64,000 nucleotides of DNA, from NCBI GenBank assembly GCA_026874595.1, contig CM049306.1, positions 106,467,142 through 106,531,141 on the forward strand, read 5' to 3'. Below are positions 1 through 14,297 of the stretch, one piece after another. The translations under genes and the position numbers were made by a program. The first letter of the stretch is position 1. Every line of letters begins with the position of its first letter. The notes under the pieces were generated by a model. That model saw only the letters and a program-made list of their open reading frames with translations, did not search any database and was not told the origin of the DNA. The stretch is from Sipunculus nudus. Its lineage: Eukaryota > Annelida > Sipuncula > Golfingiida > Sipunculidae.

Positions 1-2578
1 TATACCAATCATATCTTGTATCTGGTGATAGGTCCAGTGAGATTTAAGGATTGCTGTAGTATTTTGTAACATAAAAATATCATAAAATATATACAATATA
101 CAGCAGGTACCCACCAAAATTTGATATCTCTGACATTGTGTATTTTTAGTCACAGTGACCTGTGTTAATGACTAACAATGACTGTACCAGGTTAATCAGG
201 GGGGTTAGTCATGGGGAACATGATGTACAAAAAAAACATTCTGGCATGAAGCTAGAGCAGTAAATACCTTGACAGCACAGTCTCAGGGCTAGCTGGATAA
301 AGGGATAACCTAATGCTGCACGGGGCCTACCAGGAATAACAACACACACTGATGCTGGCAGGCAGTCGACTGCACTGGCTGCTGCAGTCTGTTTGTAATA
401 CCAATAGCAGTTCTATTTCCTTCCATCTCTGATTATCTAACCCCCCTGACCCCTGTCAGCACAGCCTGCAGCGCTGGTAGTTCATATTGATCTGATCTCC
501 TGTCAGTACCAGTGACTGACCAGCATGGATGGAATGAGCTACTAATGGATGTGATTGGACCTCTGTGCCCACAGAGAACTAAAACATCCAGTCACTGACA
601 CACAGCCTTCACAGCCTTTACCTGTTACCTCCTGAATTTGATTGTCAATATTTTTTGTTAATTCAAAATTTATTGAGCTTGGGTCTCTTATGTATTTGTA
701 ACTTGTTATGTTTTTACACACTATATAATGAAAATTAATAAAACACAGAAAACATTTCCAAAAGAGCATCAGAGTTCCAAAGGACATGGCAAGAATGTAT
801 GTACAGGAGAGAGAGAAAGAGAGAGAGAAAAAGGAAGAAAGGGATAAACAACTAACAAGAAGATATATACAGCGATAGAAAGAGAGCAAAGTGATTATGA
901 GAAAGAGAAGAAAGAAAAATACAATTAATACAAAACAACATCAGGACTAAGAAAATGAAAAGCAAACTTTTAGCTTAATTTTGTGTGATCTTTGCTGGAC
1001 AACAGGGAGATACATGTTTAATTGTGTTAAACTATTTAATATATGATTGGTAAGCTAAAACCGTGACATATATCCCATTTAACAAGCTGATATAAGGGCA
1101 TTCTGGAAAATATTTCACATCAACTGCAGTTTTAAATGCTAAGATCATTGCAGTTGGGTAAATGCTATAGTATTGATACTAATAACATTTTCTTTATTAC
1201 TGTATTTATGTAAATTGTTATCTAAACCTTTACATATGTTTACTTACACTTCAGTTATATCTTCCTTTGTTTGCTGTACTTTTTACCTGTTTCATATATT
1301 GTCATTCAAATATTTAACAACTCTGCTGAATACTTTTCACTATACATAACTATACTATATACTTGTACCTCAATTTCATCTGTGCTTGCAATTCTGGGAT
1401 TTTGCTTAATATCTTCTTAATGTATAATGTGATTTTAGTGAATGGTCCTGAAGGAAATTGTGTTTCATGGTAATTGCTTTAGATATAACAGGGCCCTTAT
1501 GTCAACAAAACATCAATCTAATAATGAATACACTTAAATATGATGTAATAAATAAATAACTTAACTTACATCCAGCTGAGCCAATCAAAAACTAAATTAT
1601 GGGATAAGAAAAACACAAATAGTAAGGCTATGATAATAAAATATACTGGAAACATAATGAATATACTCATATGTATGTGATAAAATGCACTATGAAGCTT
1701 TTGAAATGATGCAGAGCGTGGTGTATGGTTGAAGTGAATATGGCTGACCACAGTCACACCTGATCTGAGCCATGATATCCCCAAATTGTCTAAATCATAA
1801 GAAAACAGGATTTCTACAAAATGAAACCAAACCATAAAAAAAGTGACCTTATCAGCCATGCTCTGCATCACATGATGAATATCTAATCTGAGGAATGCTA
1901 TCCCAGATTGCATCAGCCATTGCCATGGTTACCTCAGGATATCAGCTCTGGCTGAAAACACAACACAGCATAATTGTATCATATTTATGATGTGTTTATG
2001 CGCCATACAAAATACACTTAGACACTGGTGTAGCTTTGTTGGTTCAGATGACCCAGAATATCATGATAAATACTGGTAGATAAACTTATAACATCATATA
2101 TATACTGATAAAGAATGAAGACTAGTTTTTATGATTTTTAATATTTTCACTGTCTGAGTCTGTTTGACAGACAGGAAAATCAGAGGAAAATAATTATTAT
2201 AAATAGGAGTAATTTACCTGTTTTATCTTATATTTAATATCAAAGTAAACATTCACTGTATTTATTGAGGGTCATGAAAATTATCTCTATTAGGCTCATG
2301 ACGTTATATTCTCTAGGCCTATGATGTTTTATCAAGTACTTGGTTTCAAACTGGTCAAATATCCCTTCCTGGTAGAGTCTATAACTGTGTTGGCCAGTTC
2401 ATGCTTTCCATAAAACCTACAGATTAATGCAATCTGAGTTTTGTGCAAGCAAAATCATATTTTTTTTATTTTTTTGGTGGAGGTAACGGCCTCCATTTTT
2501 TTATGCTGACTTATCTAATTCTTAACCTATGTATGTACATCTGCAGAGTTTCCATTTCGGTTTGGGACTACTTGACAC
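1..2578. other. AT-rich non-coding DNA, no gene seen
   Basis: I see no convincing exon or repeat family here. A purine-rich GA tract lies at about 808-850. The two longer minus-strand open frames (542-889 and 1566-1913) are rich in hydrophobic residues, as expected from AT-rich DNA, and have no splice-site or motif support. Confidence 0.5.
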
Positions 2579-2681
2579 GGTGGCGCAGTACAGAGAATGA
2601 CAGTGATGATGAATATATGACCAATGTTTGAACTAATGGAGCTTATGTTCCTGGGTTTAATGTTATATATATATATGACTG
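2579..2681 (+). repeat. Left arm of a ~100-bp inverted repeat
   Basis: This arm is the reverse complement of 3168-3271 with only a few mismatches. It contains ACAGTGATGATGAATATATG and AACTAATGGAGCTTATGTTC, whose reverse complements appear in order in the other arm. The AT run at the inner end differs slightly (TATATATATA against TATATGTATA). A tRNA-derived SINE abuts the inner end of this arm only. Confidence 0.85.
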
Positions 2682-2832
2682 TGGGCCACAGCCTTCCCAT
2701 TAAGCCTGCAGAGTGCTCACCCTGGGTAGGGGCCGACCATGAAAAACCTCACCGCCTGGGCTGAGATTCAAACCCTTGATCTCCTGGCTTTGAGTCCTGC
2801 GCTCTACCCCTGAGCCACAGAAACCAGTAGCA
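2682..2832 (-). mobile_element. tRNA-derived SINE
   Basis: Read on the minus strand, the head contains TGGCTCAGGGGTAGAGC, close to the pol III A box, and GGTTTGAATCTCAGCCC about 40 bases later, close to the B box consensus GGTTCGANTCC. A non-tRNA body of about 80 bases follows, then an AT dinucleotide tail at about 2664-2678. That order (A box, B box, body, simple tail) is the standard SINE layout. It is not scored as a functional tRNA gene: the B box has two changes from consensus and the sequence continues as a SINE body. The 5' boundary (about 2832) is approximate. Confidence 0.75.
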
Positions 2833-3167
2833 AAATTATATTATATGATTTTTATGTTAACATATAGACATGTCAACAGAAAAAGTGTATGGTTAACACT
2901 GCTGTGTCAATATCACTGCCTTATTCAAACTACAGGTTTGGGCATTTTTTTTTCATAAATTTTTTAGTTGTGTAGCAATTTTGAATTTGCACAATCTATT
3001 TAATTTTCTTCCAGTTTTTGTCATGATCACAAAGGGATGTCACTTTGAAGGTTCTCTTTATGAGGAATAAAAGAGTCAAATGTATGCTGCTGTTCAATAT
3101 GTACAAATCTATAATTTTGGTAAAACTTTCCTTTGGCATGTCTATAACTGTGTGCATGTCAATATAC

Positions 3168-3271
3168 CAGTCATATATACATATAACATTAAACCCAGGA
3201 ACATAAGCTCCATTAGTTCAAACATTGGTCATATATTCATCATCACTGTCATTCTGTGTACTGTGCCACCT
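3168..3271 (-). repeat. Right arm of the ~100-bp inverted repeat
   Basis: Partner of the arm at 2579-2681, separated from it by about 490 bases. This arm has no SINE next to it. A transcript through both arms could fold into a hairpin with a stem of about 100 bp. Confidence 0.85.
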
Positions 3272-6200
3272 GGAGGCATGGAGGTGCAGTTTAAGAGTCT
3301 ACAGAAGAACTTGACATGGTGTTAACAGTAAATACAGCAGCAGGAGTCTGGATTTGGGATGAGGTTCTTCCTACATCAGCATTTGGTTAACAGATGCTAC
3401 AACATCTTACAGACAAGAACATACAGCTGTGAGGAGAGGTGTCTATGACTACCCAGCCACCCTCACTAAAACACGCACACACAGCTGACGACATGTAAAG
3501 TGCCCTCTCAATGTGGTGGAGAGAACCAGGTGGATCTCTGCCTCTCAGACTGGCTGGTTCCCACACTGTAGTATTGTACTGTAAACTATATACTATATGT
3601 GCAGAGTGATATTATCAAAAGTTGTTAAGGGGTAGGGGTGATAATGATGGATTTGAAGATTGGTTCAAACCAATCACAAAAGCTCTTTGAACAAAGTAAA
3701 ATTTCATCTTATCTTTCTATATATAGTACATAATCACATAAAAATATGAATGAAAATGTTTTTATCCCGGACTTCAAGGCTTCTCAGCTTACCAGTGCAG
3801 TAGACCAAAGTGTACTACAAGGTAAACACTCAGCAAACTGAATGTTGTCACAAATCTGCTCCACTTAAAATGAAAATGAATTGGTGAAAAAGAAATATAC
3901 TCAGGAAAAAATAGCATGTTCCCCCATTACAAGTATATATGCAATTTTTTTATAATTTCATAATATTCATAGCTTTCAGTAAACATATATTTTTATCTCA
4001 GTAATTTTGTATGTTATGTATCTTCATCACATTCTCAGCTGTTTTTCCTATATCACTTTTTATCAGCCCTCCACCTCCATCTCTCTCCCTCACTATTTCT
4101 CCTATCACTTTTTCTACTCCCTCTTTATGTTCCTGGTTCCAGTAAGACATATAATATCTACACATGTGCAGTATTTCAACCATATATATACATATCAGCT
4201 GTAGCTGTTGTGTCAAGGGATCTAATTCATGATTAATGGCAGACTTCTGGCATAAAAACAGCATTTGTACAACATGCAGGCATTCATCAATGTATCCTGG
4301 TCATTTTTTTTGTGTAAAATATCATAACTTAGGTCTCTCTCATACATGTACTCTCTGAGTGACTGGCAATTAAATGAAGCTATACATTCCATACCGTATG
4401 TAATGGAAAATCTCTCTGTCATGACAGCTAATTAATAACACTTAATTTGTAAAACTGCCCATTTAAAGTCTCTTTCAACAAACAGTATGAACAACAGACC
4501 TGCTAGTTAATTATTCTACCTGAGATGACATTTTCCAGAAGAATATCTTTAAAAGTATGAAATATCATAGCAACCAAAATTGTAGGGAATTACATCACTG
4601 GTTTTCACTGAAAAACAATCCTCTCTGATATAAAGATGCCATCCAACTGAAACAGATCATTAACTGCTTAAAAGCTGACATTTTGAACCATATGTTTAAT
4701 ATGTATATTTATTATAAATAAACTTAATTTAAACTGTGCTCTCCATGTTCCTCATATGCAAACACTGGCCTCCTAAACCCTAGGCAATATTTGTTAAAGG
4801 ATATCAAAACATGAAAATTCCCTTTTAAACTGTTGAGAGGATATCTTCTTGATTTAAATAATCCATACATGTAATGGTTGATAATAATTATTATTAAAAA
4901 TAAATGTTTTAGGTAATGTTTTTCTGGGGATAAAAAAAACTTTCAGGTACTTTGGATCAGAGTAATTAACTAGAGTCTTAACCTGAGACCCTTGGTACTT
5001 ATAAAACATGCCAGCTTAATAAGGTTCAGATGACAAAGGGTGACTAGATTATTTCGAACTAAAAATAAAATTAAATTAAAAAAAAATACTTGTAAATTAA
5101 ATATATCACACTGACACATGAAAATGTCATAAACATCACTTAATAGCCCAGGTTCTTCCCATCAAATTAGTTTTTTTTAACGTTAAACAACTAGGCTTTA
5201 AATAAACTAACCTGACAAATTATAAAATCCCACCCAAATATAATTCACTAAACCTACCTCCCCACAATTCAAAACAGTATCTTACTACATGAAGGGCAGT
5301 GTTCAATGACTGAATTCTACATCAGGAGCAAATATCTGGTTACCATGGCAACAGTTTAAGTGTAATATTGTGTGCTTTGCAATCACTATCCCCCTTCAAT
5401 AGCTTCTGCCCAGTGATGTCACTAATGAAAAAAAAAAATTAATTATGTTGCCCATGTGTAACTAATAAGAAAATGCAGGGCATGAGAGTAGAGAAATCAG
5501 AACAGTTTAAGATTACATGATTGAAGGCATCATGTATGTTGTACAATACGGAACAGATATTGTCCATCTTTACCATCCTTAAAGGAACACAACAAAATTT
5601 ACAGATAATAAATTTTCAGATAATAAAATAATAAGGTAATACTGAAATAATAACCTATATGAAAATCAACCATTTTTTTCTTTCTTGATTGAAAATACTA
5701 ATACAGTATCTTTCATAAAATTTACTGATGAATCATGACTGGTTCATTTGCTTAGTAATGAATAAAAGTCAATTAGAATATGTCAAATAATAGCATTAAT
5801 TACAGGCATCAACCATCTGGAGAATCAGGGAATGTGAATGAATAACCTGACACCTTACGGTCAGGGGATTATGGGAATGGCAGCCTACCTGATTCACCTG
5901 TCTGTATCAACCTTCCCACCTGAGTTCTGGAGTGTTATATCCGCTGATCAGCTCAGGTCAAATATCAGAAGCACTCACAGTGTTAAACATACACAAGGCC
6001 CTCTAGTAGAGCAAGTCTTCCCAGCATGAGGAACTGCATCTAATATGGACCCCGTTTATCTGGACCAAATCATGCCTCTGACCTCAGCTCCCTCACCAGG
6101 AAGAACTCTCTCTCCGCACTGCCAAGGTCGGATGGCCCCACTCTGTGAGCCACTTGATTGCTATTTACTAACAAAAAGGTGACTGGTATTTTGAGCCTGG

Positions 6201-8847
6201 CCCTCGCCTGGTCACAGAGATATTGGTAATGGAGGGAATTCCCAAAGCAAGGGTTAAGCTGATTAGTTCTCCCAGAGGCAGGCTTTGGTTATATTTACAT
6301 ACACGTGCACGTACCCTGTCACACAGCCAGCCGTTCATAATATGTAATATGTGGTCTCACACTCAACATGCACTCACATACAGAGATTACAATACTTTTA
6401 TTCTTAACAGATAGGTATTTGTATAAGAAACTGGCCCAGGGAGCAATTCCAGGTTGGTTCAATTACCTTTGAATACCTGCTTCACTGCTTCACAGGTGTA
6501 ATCAGTGTAAAAAGTAAACAGAATGTTTTACTGTGGCAGTGTTTATGCATACATTCTCATGAAGTAAGTACGACCATGTTACAACTGGGTCATGATATTT
6601 TACCAAACATATAAAAAGTGACCAAGGGTCATGACACTCAGCCCATGAAGGTTTCAACTAGGTTTCAGCTGTGATTGTTTTTTTTGACATCTCACTTAAG
6701 AGTCTGTCACAGATACAGGATCTTATCAGGAGCTCATAGTCATTACAACAAACCAGAATGGCACTCAACAAACAGACAGACCCAGGTGAAACCATAACCT
6801 CCTTGGTGGACCTGTAAAGGGGCATAGTCTTTTTATGTCAGAGAATTAGGTCAGAGCGATTAAGAATCATGATGTCCTTAGAATTTTACATGTACTTTAC
6901 ATGAATTTTCTATTTTACCATGTGTATGACTAGGTAACTTCTCAAGTTTTTTATACAAAATCCTAAAAGTTTGGCCTCTGAAGGTAACCATTCATCTACC
7001 TTTTGAAAAAGAATTTATGTGATTTCTGGCTTCCTCTGTGTATATATTACTGATCTATTGAGAATTTTGGTTGTGAAAAGTTCTTATAAGACTTTGTGAA
7101 GGATGTATGAACTTGTTTATCAACAACACGTTTGTAAACACAGCAATGTTGACAAACGAGAAAAACATGTCACCAAAAGGGGCAGGCGCATATATGCGGA
7201 AGTAGAAAGGTCACTTTCTGCAAAACACCATATGTAAATCTCTGGCTTAACTGCCTTGCTGCCAAATGCCCATGTTGAATTTGTTTTGATTATTTTGGCG
7301 GGCCCCCACATATTACAAAAATGATGAAATAAACAAAACAAGCAGCCTGTGTGTGGTGATATCCACATTTTCTGGCCTATTTTCATAAAAGCTCCAAGGA
7401 ATTACTTTTAGTTTATACAGGTCAGATAAGTGATTGGGCCTCTTTAAGTAAAGTAGCTACTTTTATAATCAAGAGATCTTAACCGCTGAATACTGGGTGG
7501 GCTGAGCAGGAGTCCGAGATGACTTATGGGGAAATTATGTAAGGTCATTTCAAAATCATTTTCATAGTATAGAAATTTTGTAATATTTAAAAAAGTGATT
7601 TAAATCCATACTTGCCTGATCCTAAATTTTGCCAATTTATAACAAGGCTGATATAAGCCTTAGCATAAACCTCAAACTTAATGCATCACTGGGAAGTTAG
7701 TTTTACCTAACTTGAATATGGTTTTACAATTACTAAATATTCTTTCTTTGCAGTAGTATTTTCTTCCAACTAGTGAATGTACATATATAAAGGAATATAT
7801 AAAATATATTGAATGAACAGAAAAAAATATCTATCATAAACTGTTATGGTTTTATCACCATCTGGACTTTTGAGAGTGGGTATTTGTCAAGGTCTGGTTT
7901 TGTTGATGACCAATTAAGATTCATCAGATGATAATTGGTATCAGCTTGTACTGGATCACATGATTAAGCTTCATGTTCCGCTTTCAGAAATATATCAATC
8001 GTTAATGAAGCGTTGATGACATAACCATGACTGCAGAACCACACCAAATTATAACATACACATCAAGTCTTGGAACTAATGAAATTTCCTGGCAAATACT
8101 AATTGAATTTAAAACTTCCTGGAACAAAAGCACACACAGCTGCTGAATATATTCGCACTGATAATGAAATTAACAATTTTGGTTTTATTTACCTTTTAAA
8201 ATTTATTATATACACTTTGAAGATTAAAATTTGTAATGTCATAATAACATAAATTATGGTTGCATTAAGCCACGATCAAATCAAATTATAAAATTATTTT
8301 TAAGTAATTTCAAACAATATTATTCTGAGCAGAACCAGAATGGGTAACAAGAGCACTGCAAACTTACATAATACACCCATCATGTATCTGGTGACCTCTG
8401 ACCTCATTTTATATGTGTGATTTTTAAGAGAAGGTAAATCAGGTTAGAAACTCTATTGGTATATATGTATAATGAGTTTCATGAAAATCCATAGGAATTT
8501 GATAAGTCACCAAGGTGCCTCCAAAGTGTAGTGACCTCTGACATTATTAAATATGCATGGATTTTGCTGGAAATCAAACTTGGCCAAGATATTAATCGTG
8601 TGTTTGAGGTTCAGTGACCACGAAGCACGCATTCTGGTCTTTGCTGAAAACAGTTCGGCTGTTCTCGGTCTAACCTTTGTGCAAGTCAGTAAAAACAGAA
8701 AAATCTGTCAAAATTATATGTACATTAAAAATTATTTATTCTCATATCACCTATGTCACTGCAGGGACAATAACCTTTAAAATGAGGTTTGGCACAGTGT
8801 TATACGCAATGCGGTTTCAGAGAACACTGAGGACAAAGGTGGAGGGA
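3272..8847. other. Non-coding AT-rich DNA, no gene seen
   Basis: No ORF with protein-like composition and no recognisable repeat family. The stretch 5900-6200 is richer in GC than its surroundings, and 7130-7390 contains a small GC-rich patch (GGCGGGCCCCC); neither shows paired splice sites. A possible 27-nt micro-exon on the minus strand near 4520 was not accepted. Confidence 0.45.
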
Positions 8848-8912
8848 ATTAGTATTAGTATTAGTATTAGTATTAGTATTAGTATAAGTATTAGTATTAG
8901 TATTAGTATTAG
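8848..8912 (+). repeat. (ATTAGT)n hexanucleotide microsatellite
   Basis: About 11 near-perfect tandem copies of ATTAGT, with one ATAAGT variant in the middle. It lies in AT-rich DNA without a gene. The unit is not the canonical animal telomere repeat TTAGGG. Confidence 0.95.
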
Positions 8913-11900
8913 ATAAGTAATAATTTAGCTGTGAATGTCAAGCATGAAACTTCAATATTTGTTGGTTATTTGATTTAAGCCAACTCAACACAATGTCAAT
9001 ATCAAATAAAAAGAGGCTTGTTATTTCAAGAGAAGCATATAAATTACCTGTTACAAAGAAGTCAAACAAGGACAGTATTAATCCATTTAAACAAGTTATC
9101 TCCAAGTCTCCAAGCTCAACTGATGCACGCGTGGTTTGCTAGATGACTCTAATTATAAAACATGATGTCTATAGGTTTATAAAAGTACAATCAGTGAATT
9201 TCTACCCGAAATGGTTAAAAAACATGTAAATTATTACTAGCCTTGCAGATGACACATAAATGATAATAATACAGCCTAAATACAAACAATATATAATTAT
9301 CTTAGATAAGACACTATCCTGGTATATAATATGAAGTCATGTTTTACCAGTTACATATCCTTTGATTTGGATGTATTAACTTTGTATTTCCTCTGGTAAT
9401 CCTCACAGCATATCTGTACTGTTATCATCAGATCTCTGTGTGGTACACAGTACAGCAGTACCAGTCCCTTTAAATCCCTGGTGGTCTGTTTACTCCTGGC
9501 TATTCCACAATCTAATAACATTTATTCACACACTGAATGCATATTTACTGATATAATATGCAAGCAGATAATGCAGTGGGCTTGCATTAATGTAAATGAG
9601 GAATTAGTCAAGTCTGACTATTTCCTTTGTATAATCCCTGGGTTCATGTGGCCTGCCAGCATGGGACATAATTATGGTCCTCAGGCCCACCAGAGCCAGC
9701 CATCTGAGACCAGCCTGAACGGAGCTGTAACATAACCATAAGGGCTGTGCTGGTGTAGATACTGTTTAATTGGCATGTTTACAGTTGCTAACTCCTCAGC
9801 TGACTGACATATCATGTTGTTCATACTGAGATAAGAAAACATGTATCATGTTGACTTGTCAGTACTCACAGTTCTTGGTGACTTGTTTATGTGTGTGTGT
9901 GTGTGTGTGCACTTGTAAGTCCTGATCACTGTTATTTGGTATGGTCTTGATGCGACTTACAATCATCCTTTGTAAATGTGTCATTAAACATACCTTATTC
10001 ACAGTCACTTTAATTCTTATTTCAGGAGAAATGGTAAGAAAACAATAAGACAAATGTGTTTTTTTGGGCACCTCTTTGTGATACACCATCTCTGTGCTAA
10101 GTACGTCAGGTACAACTACATGCTAATTAAGAGCCCATTTTCATCCAGTTCTCATAAAAATCACACCAATAAATAGGGATTCAAGTATCAGTGCTTTATC
10201 TAGACAGTCATCCAGATATAAGGTCTATATACCTTTGCCAGAAAGAGAGATGTTTGAATTCGCCTTTGGCAGGTTTTCTTATAATAAATACCATTTCATA
10301 CTGATGCAGTGTACTTGAGTTAAGGTATTCCACATGAGGAAAAATCACCTTTGAGATGCAATTTAATTTTGTACAACAGTCTGTATATACTCAAAGGTCA
10401 ATGTTGAATTTAATGATACATCACAAAGAGCACTGGTGGAAGTCAATAACAGACATAAGGCACGCTGTGTTGTGCAAGTGGCTAGATATTATCTGTGTCT
10501 CTGTGTACAAGTGTACACTCTTAAGGTGTGTAAAATACACATTAACATATAACAAGTACAATATGTTCAGAGTATAAACTAGGTAACCCAAAACATTAAT
10601 TTTACCAGCTAATATATACCTTATAATTGTACAATATAAATAATGTAATATACACTTTGATAAAACCTCAGAACTTTACAAATATAACCTCACAAATACA
10701 CACTGCATTGTAGTTTTTGTACATAAACGTCAGCATTGGACCAAAAATTTAAGTATACCAGTGTTGTAAATACAAAAAAAAAAGAATAAACCACAAAAAA
10801 TAAATACAAACCTTAAACCAGTGTAGCTTACCAGGTATCTGCAAATAATTAATCCTACGATGACATGGTTTTTCTCCACTGATAAAAGTGGTCTGGGAAT
10901 CTAACCTGGTTATGGTAATTAATTATGACCGTGGTACCTGACCAGTATTTCTGGTAATAAGTGCTGCTAATGAGCTATTCCCAAATTAAAGGCTAAAGAA
11001 TTCAATTGCTTATTTATCAAGGTAATTAATCAAACTAATTAATGTTCAGGTAATGAAATACTTAATGAATTGATGTTATCAGCCTATCAGGATCACTAAC
11101 ATGATTTTACCCTTACTAAGTAGTGGGCCCTCTCACTATAGAACCAGAATACTTGTATCCACTCCCGGAGTGTTCCTCGCATAATTTTGGGCAGCATCAC
11201 AATTTGAAAAGGTGTCCTTTGAAAATGGATTCATTGAACTTCCTATAAATCATTGATGTCAAGAGAACGCATAAATATCTTTCTACAAACGGTAAAAATT
11301 TCATGATGATATTGTTCTTTCTCTTGACTGGTAGTACAGATCAAAAATATTGAATTTTATCTCATAATATTCTTTTTTCATCCTTTTAAAAAATCTTTAA
11401 ACTTGGTTAAAATTAATTTCACTAAAGTTAAATACATATATATTCTCTTATATATTCTTTTCTATATTTGGAAAAAAATGGTTTAAGTCTGTCTGCATTA
11501 GAAATATCCACCAGCGGTTCGGGGCAGTAAGACAAGGGTGGTGGAAATAAATGATAGTTAGGAAAACAAAATGAATTACAGAAATTATTGATTGGCAGAG
11601 GTGTTGCCATCTGTTGGACAGTGTGGGTATCAGAATGGCAGATGTAAGTGTGGGTGAAATGGCACCATCTGGTGTCAAATTTATAAACTGCTGTTTTCCT
11701 AATTGTGTTAATATATTTCCATTTATTTATACACAGACATATTTTGCTAGAAAAAATTAAATATGTGAATAAAACTTAAATCTGCCGATGTATAATTATT
11801 CTAAAAAGTATTCATTATTCAGAAAATTATTTATTTATCATTTACAGTTAATTAATTAATCATCAAATAAAGTTAGTGAAATAATTATTATTTAATTCAT

Positions 11901-12599
11901 TAATTATAATTTATAATCATCTGTTAGAGATTCAATTGTATTTTATCACCTGCCCTATCAGGTAGTAAATTGACAATGAATGTGTTTACATTATCATTCT
12001 GGTGATTATAAAAACATTCTAAATTTATATTAACTATGCGAACACATAACAAATTAAATACATCTTTATAAAAGGGCACAACTTTTTTTTGTTTCTGATT
12101 CAGCTATTGTTACTTGAAGCGGTGTCATCATGGATAAAATATACAATGATAACTGGGATTAAGTATCACACATGATATAGAATATCAGAGACTTCAGATG
12201 TAAATGCAGTCTAGTTGAACAATAAATATCAAACACCATAAATCTTTAGTATTTGTTATTGATTGGTATATAAGTCTTTACCACACATTTTAACTGCTTT
12301 TACTTGGCTGGGGATTAGCAACACTTCCTTCCTTGTATGAAAATATTCAGAACCAAGGAAAATGTAGGAACTAACATAACCATCTTTCAGGTTAGGTGTC
12401 TGCACTAAAACCAGCTGTCCCCTATTATCATAAACAATAGTGTCCTTTTATAGTGTCTGAACAGACTATCTGTCATCAGTGGTACTTTATGTCAAAACAT
12501 ACAATAATTAGCAAAAATTCAACTGAATAAAAATGTCAGTCACCTGACATCATAGTGACACCTGCTGGTTTTAATGAGAACTAAAGGCATCATATCACA
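8913..12599. other. Non-coding AT-rich DNA, no gene seen
   Basis: Contains a (GT)n run at 9891-9909. The stretch 11500-11690 is somewhat more complex (it contains GTTGCCATCTGTTGGACAG and a plus-strand donor-like GTAAGTG at 11644) but no acceptor or reading frame supports an exon. Otherwise AT-rich sequence with short A and T runs. Confidence 0.45.
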
Positions 12600-14297
12600 A
12601 GGCACTGTCCTTACATGTCCCTCATGGCACTGTCCTTATACTGTCCTTACATATCCTACATGACACTGTGCTTACATGTTCCACATAGCACTGTCCTTAC
12701 ATGTCCCTCATGGCACTGTCTTTATACTGTCCTTACATATCCTACATGACACTGTCCTTACATGTTCCACATAGCACTGTCCTTACATGTCCTTCATGGC
12801 ACTGTCTTTATACTGTACTTACATATTCTACATGACACTGTCCTTACATGTTCCACATAGCACTGTCCTTACATGTCCCTCATGGCACAGTCTTTATACT
12901 GTCTTTACATATCGTACGTGACACACTCCTTACATGTTTCACATAGCACTGTCCTTACATATCCTACATGACACTGTCCTTACATGTTCCACATAGCACT
13001 GTCCTTGCATAGTCCTCATGGCACTGTCTTTATACTGTACTTACATATTCTACATGACACTGTCCTAACATGTTCCACATAGCACTGTCCTTACATGTCC
13101 CTCATGGCACAGTCTTTATACTGTCTTTACATATCGTACATGAGACACTCCTTACATGTTCCACATAGCACTGTCCTTACATGTCCCTCATGCCACTGTC
13201 CTTACATGTCCTTCATGGCACTGTCTTTATACTGTCCTTCCATATCCTTCATGACACTGTCCTTACATGTTCCACATAGCACTGTCCTTACATGTCCCTC
13301 ATGCCACTGTCCTTACATGTCCTTCATGGCACTGTCTTTATACTGTCCTTCCATATCCTTCATGACACTGTCCTTACATGTTCCACATAGCACTGTCCTT
13401 ACATGTCCCTCATGGCACAGTCTTTATACTGTCTTTACATATCGTACATGACACACTCCTTACATGTTTCACATAGCACTGTCCTTACATATACTACATG
13501 ACACTGTCCTTACATGTTCCACATAGCACTGTCCTTACATAGTCCTCATGGCACTGTCTTTATACTGTACTTACATATTCTACATGACAATGTCCTAACA
13601 TGTTCCACATAGCACTGTCCTTACATGTCCCTCATGGCACTGTCCTTACATGTCCCCCATGGCACTGTCTTTATACTGTCCTTCCATATCCTTCATGACA
13701 CTGTCCTTACATGTTCCACATAGCACTGTCCTTACATAGTCCTCATGGCACTGTCTTTATACTGTACTTACATATTCTACATGACACTGTCCTTACATGT
13801 TCCACATAGCACTGTCCTTACATGTCCCTCATGGCACAGTCTTTATACTGTCTTTACATATCAAGACACTCCTTACATGTTCCACATAGCACTGTCCTTA
13901 CATGTCCCTCATGGCACTGTCCTTACATGTCCTTCATGGCACTGTCTTTATACTGTCCTTGCATATTCTACATGACACTGTCTTTACATGTTCCACATAG
14001 CACTGTCCTTACATAGTCCTCATGGCACAGTCTTTATACTGTCTTCACATGTCGTATATGACACACTCCTTACATGTTCCACATAGCACTATCCTTACAT
14101 GTCCTACAAGGTGCTGTCCTTACATGTCCTACAAGGTGCTGTCCTTACATGTCCTACAAGGTGCTGTCCTAACATGTCCTACAAGGTGCTGTCTTTACAT
14201 GTCCCACAAGGTACTGTCCTTACATGTCCTACAAGGTACTGTCCTAACATGTCCTACAAGGTACTGTCCTTACATGTCCCACAAGGTGCTGTCCTTA
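12600..14297 (+). repeat. Minisatellite, 25-bp subunit in 86/111-bp higher-order units
   Basis: About 1.7 kb built on variants of CACTGTCCTTACATGTCC(C/T)TCATGG. Tracking the landmark CATGTTCCACATAG gives starts at 12675, 12761, 12847, 12933, 12983, 13069, 13155, 13266 and 13377. The spacings are 86, 86, 86, 50, 86, 86, 111 and 111; 111 equals 86 plus one 25-bp subunit. The last 200 bp (14100-14297) is a purer 25-bp array with consensus CCTACAAGGTGCTGTCCTTA. Long plus-strand open frames across the array, rich in repeated PYMSFMALSLYCP-type peptides, follow from the period and are not considered genes. Confidence 0.95.

Noticed and set aside
1933-1951. 19-nt micro-exon on the minus strand (TGTTTTCAG acceptor, GTAACC donor)
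   Set aside because: Enters in phase 1 but leaves in phase 2, and is too short to support without transcripts, although it would read RADIL.
2755-2824. Functional tRNA gene
   Set aside because: A- and B-box-like motifs are present, but the B box departs from consensus and the sequence continues into a SINE body and simple tail.
8848-8912. Interstitial telomeric repeat
   Set aside because: The unit is ATTAGT, not TTAGGG, and there is no other subtelomeric sign.
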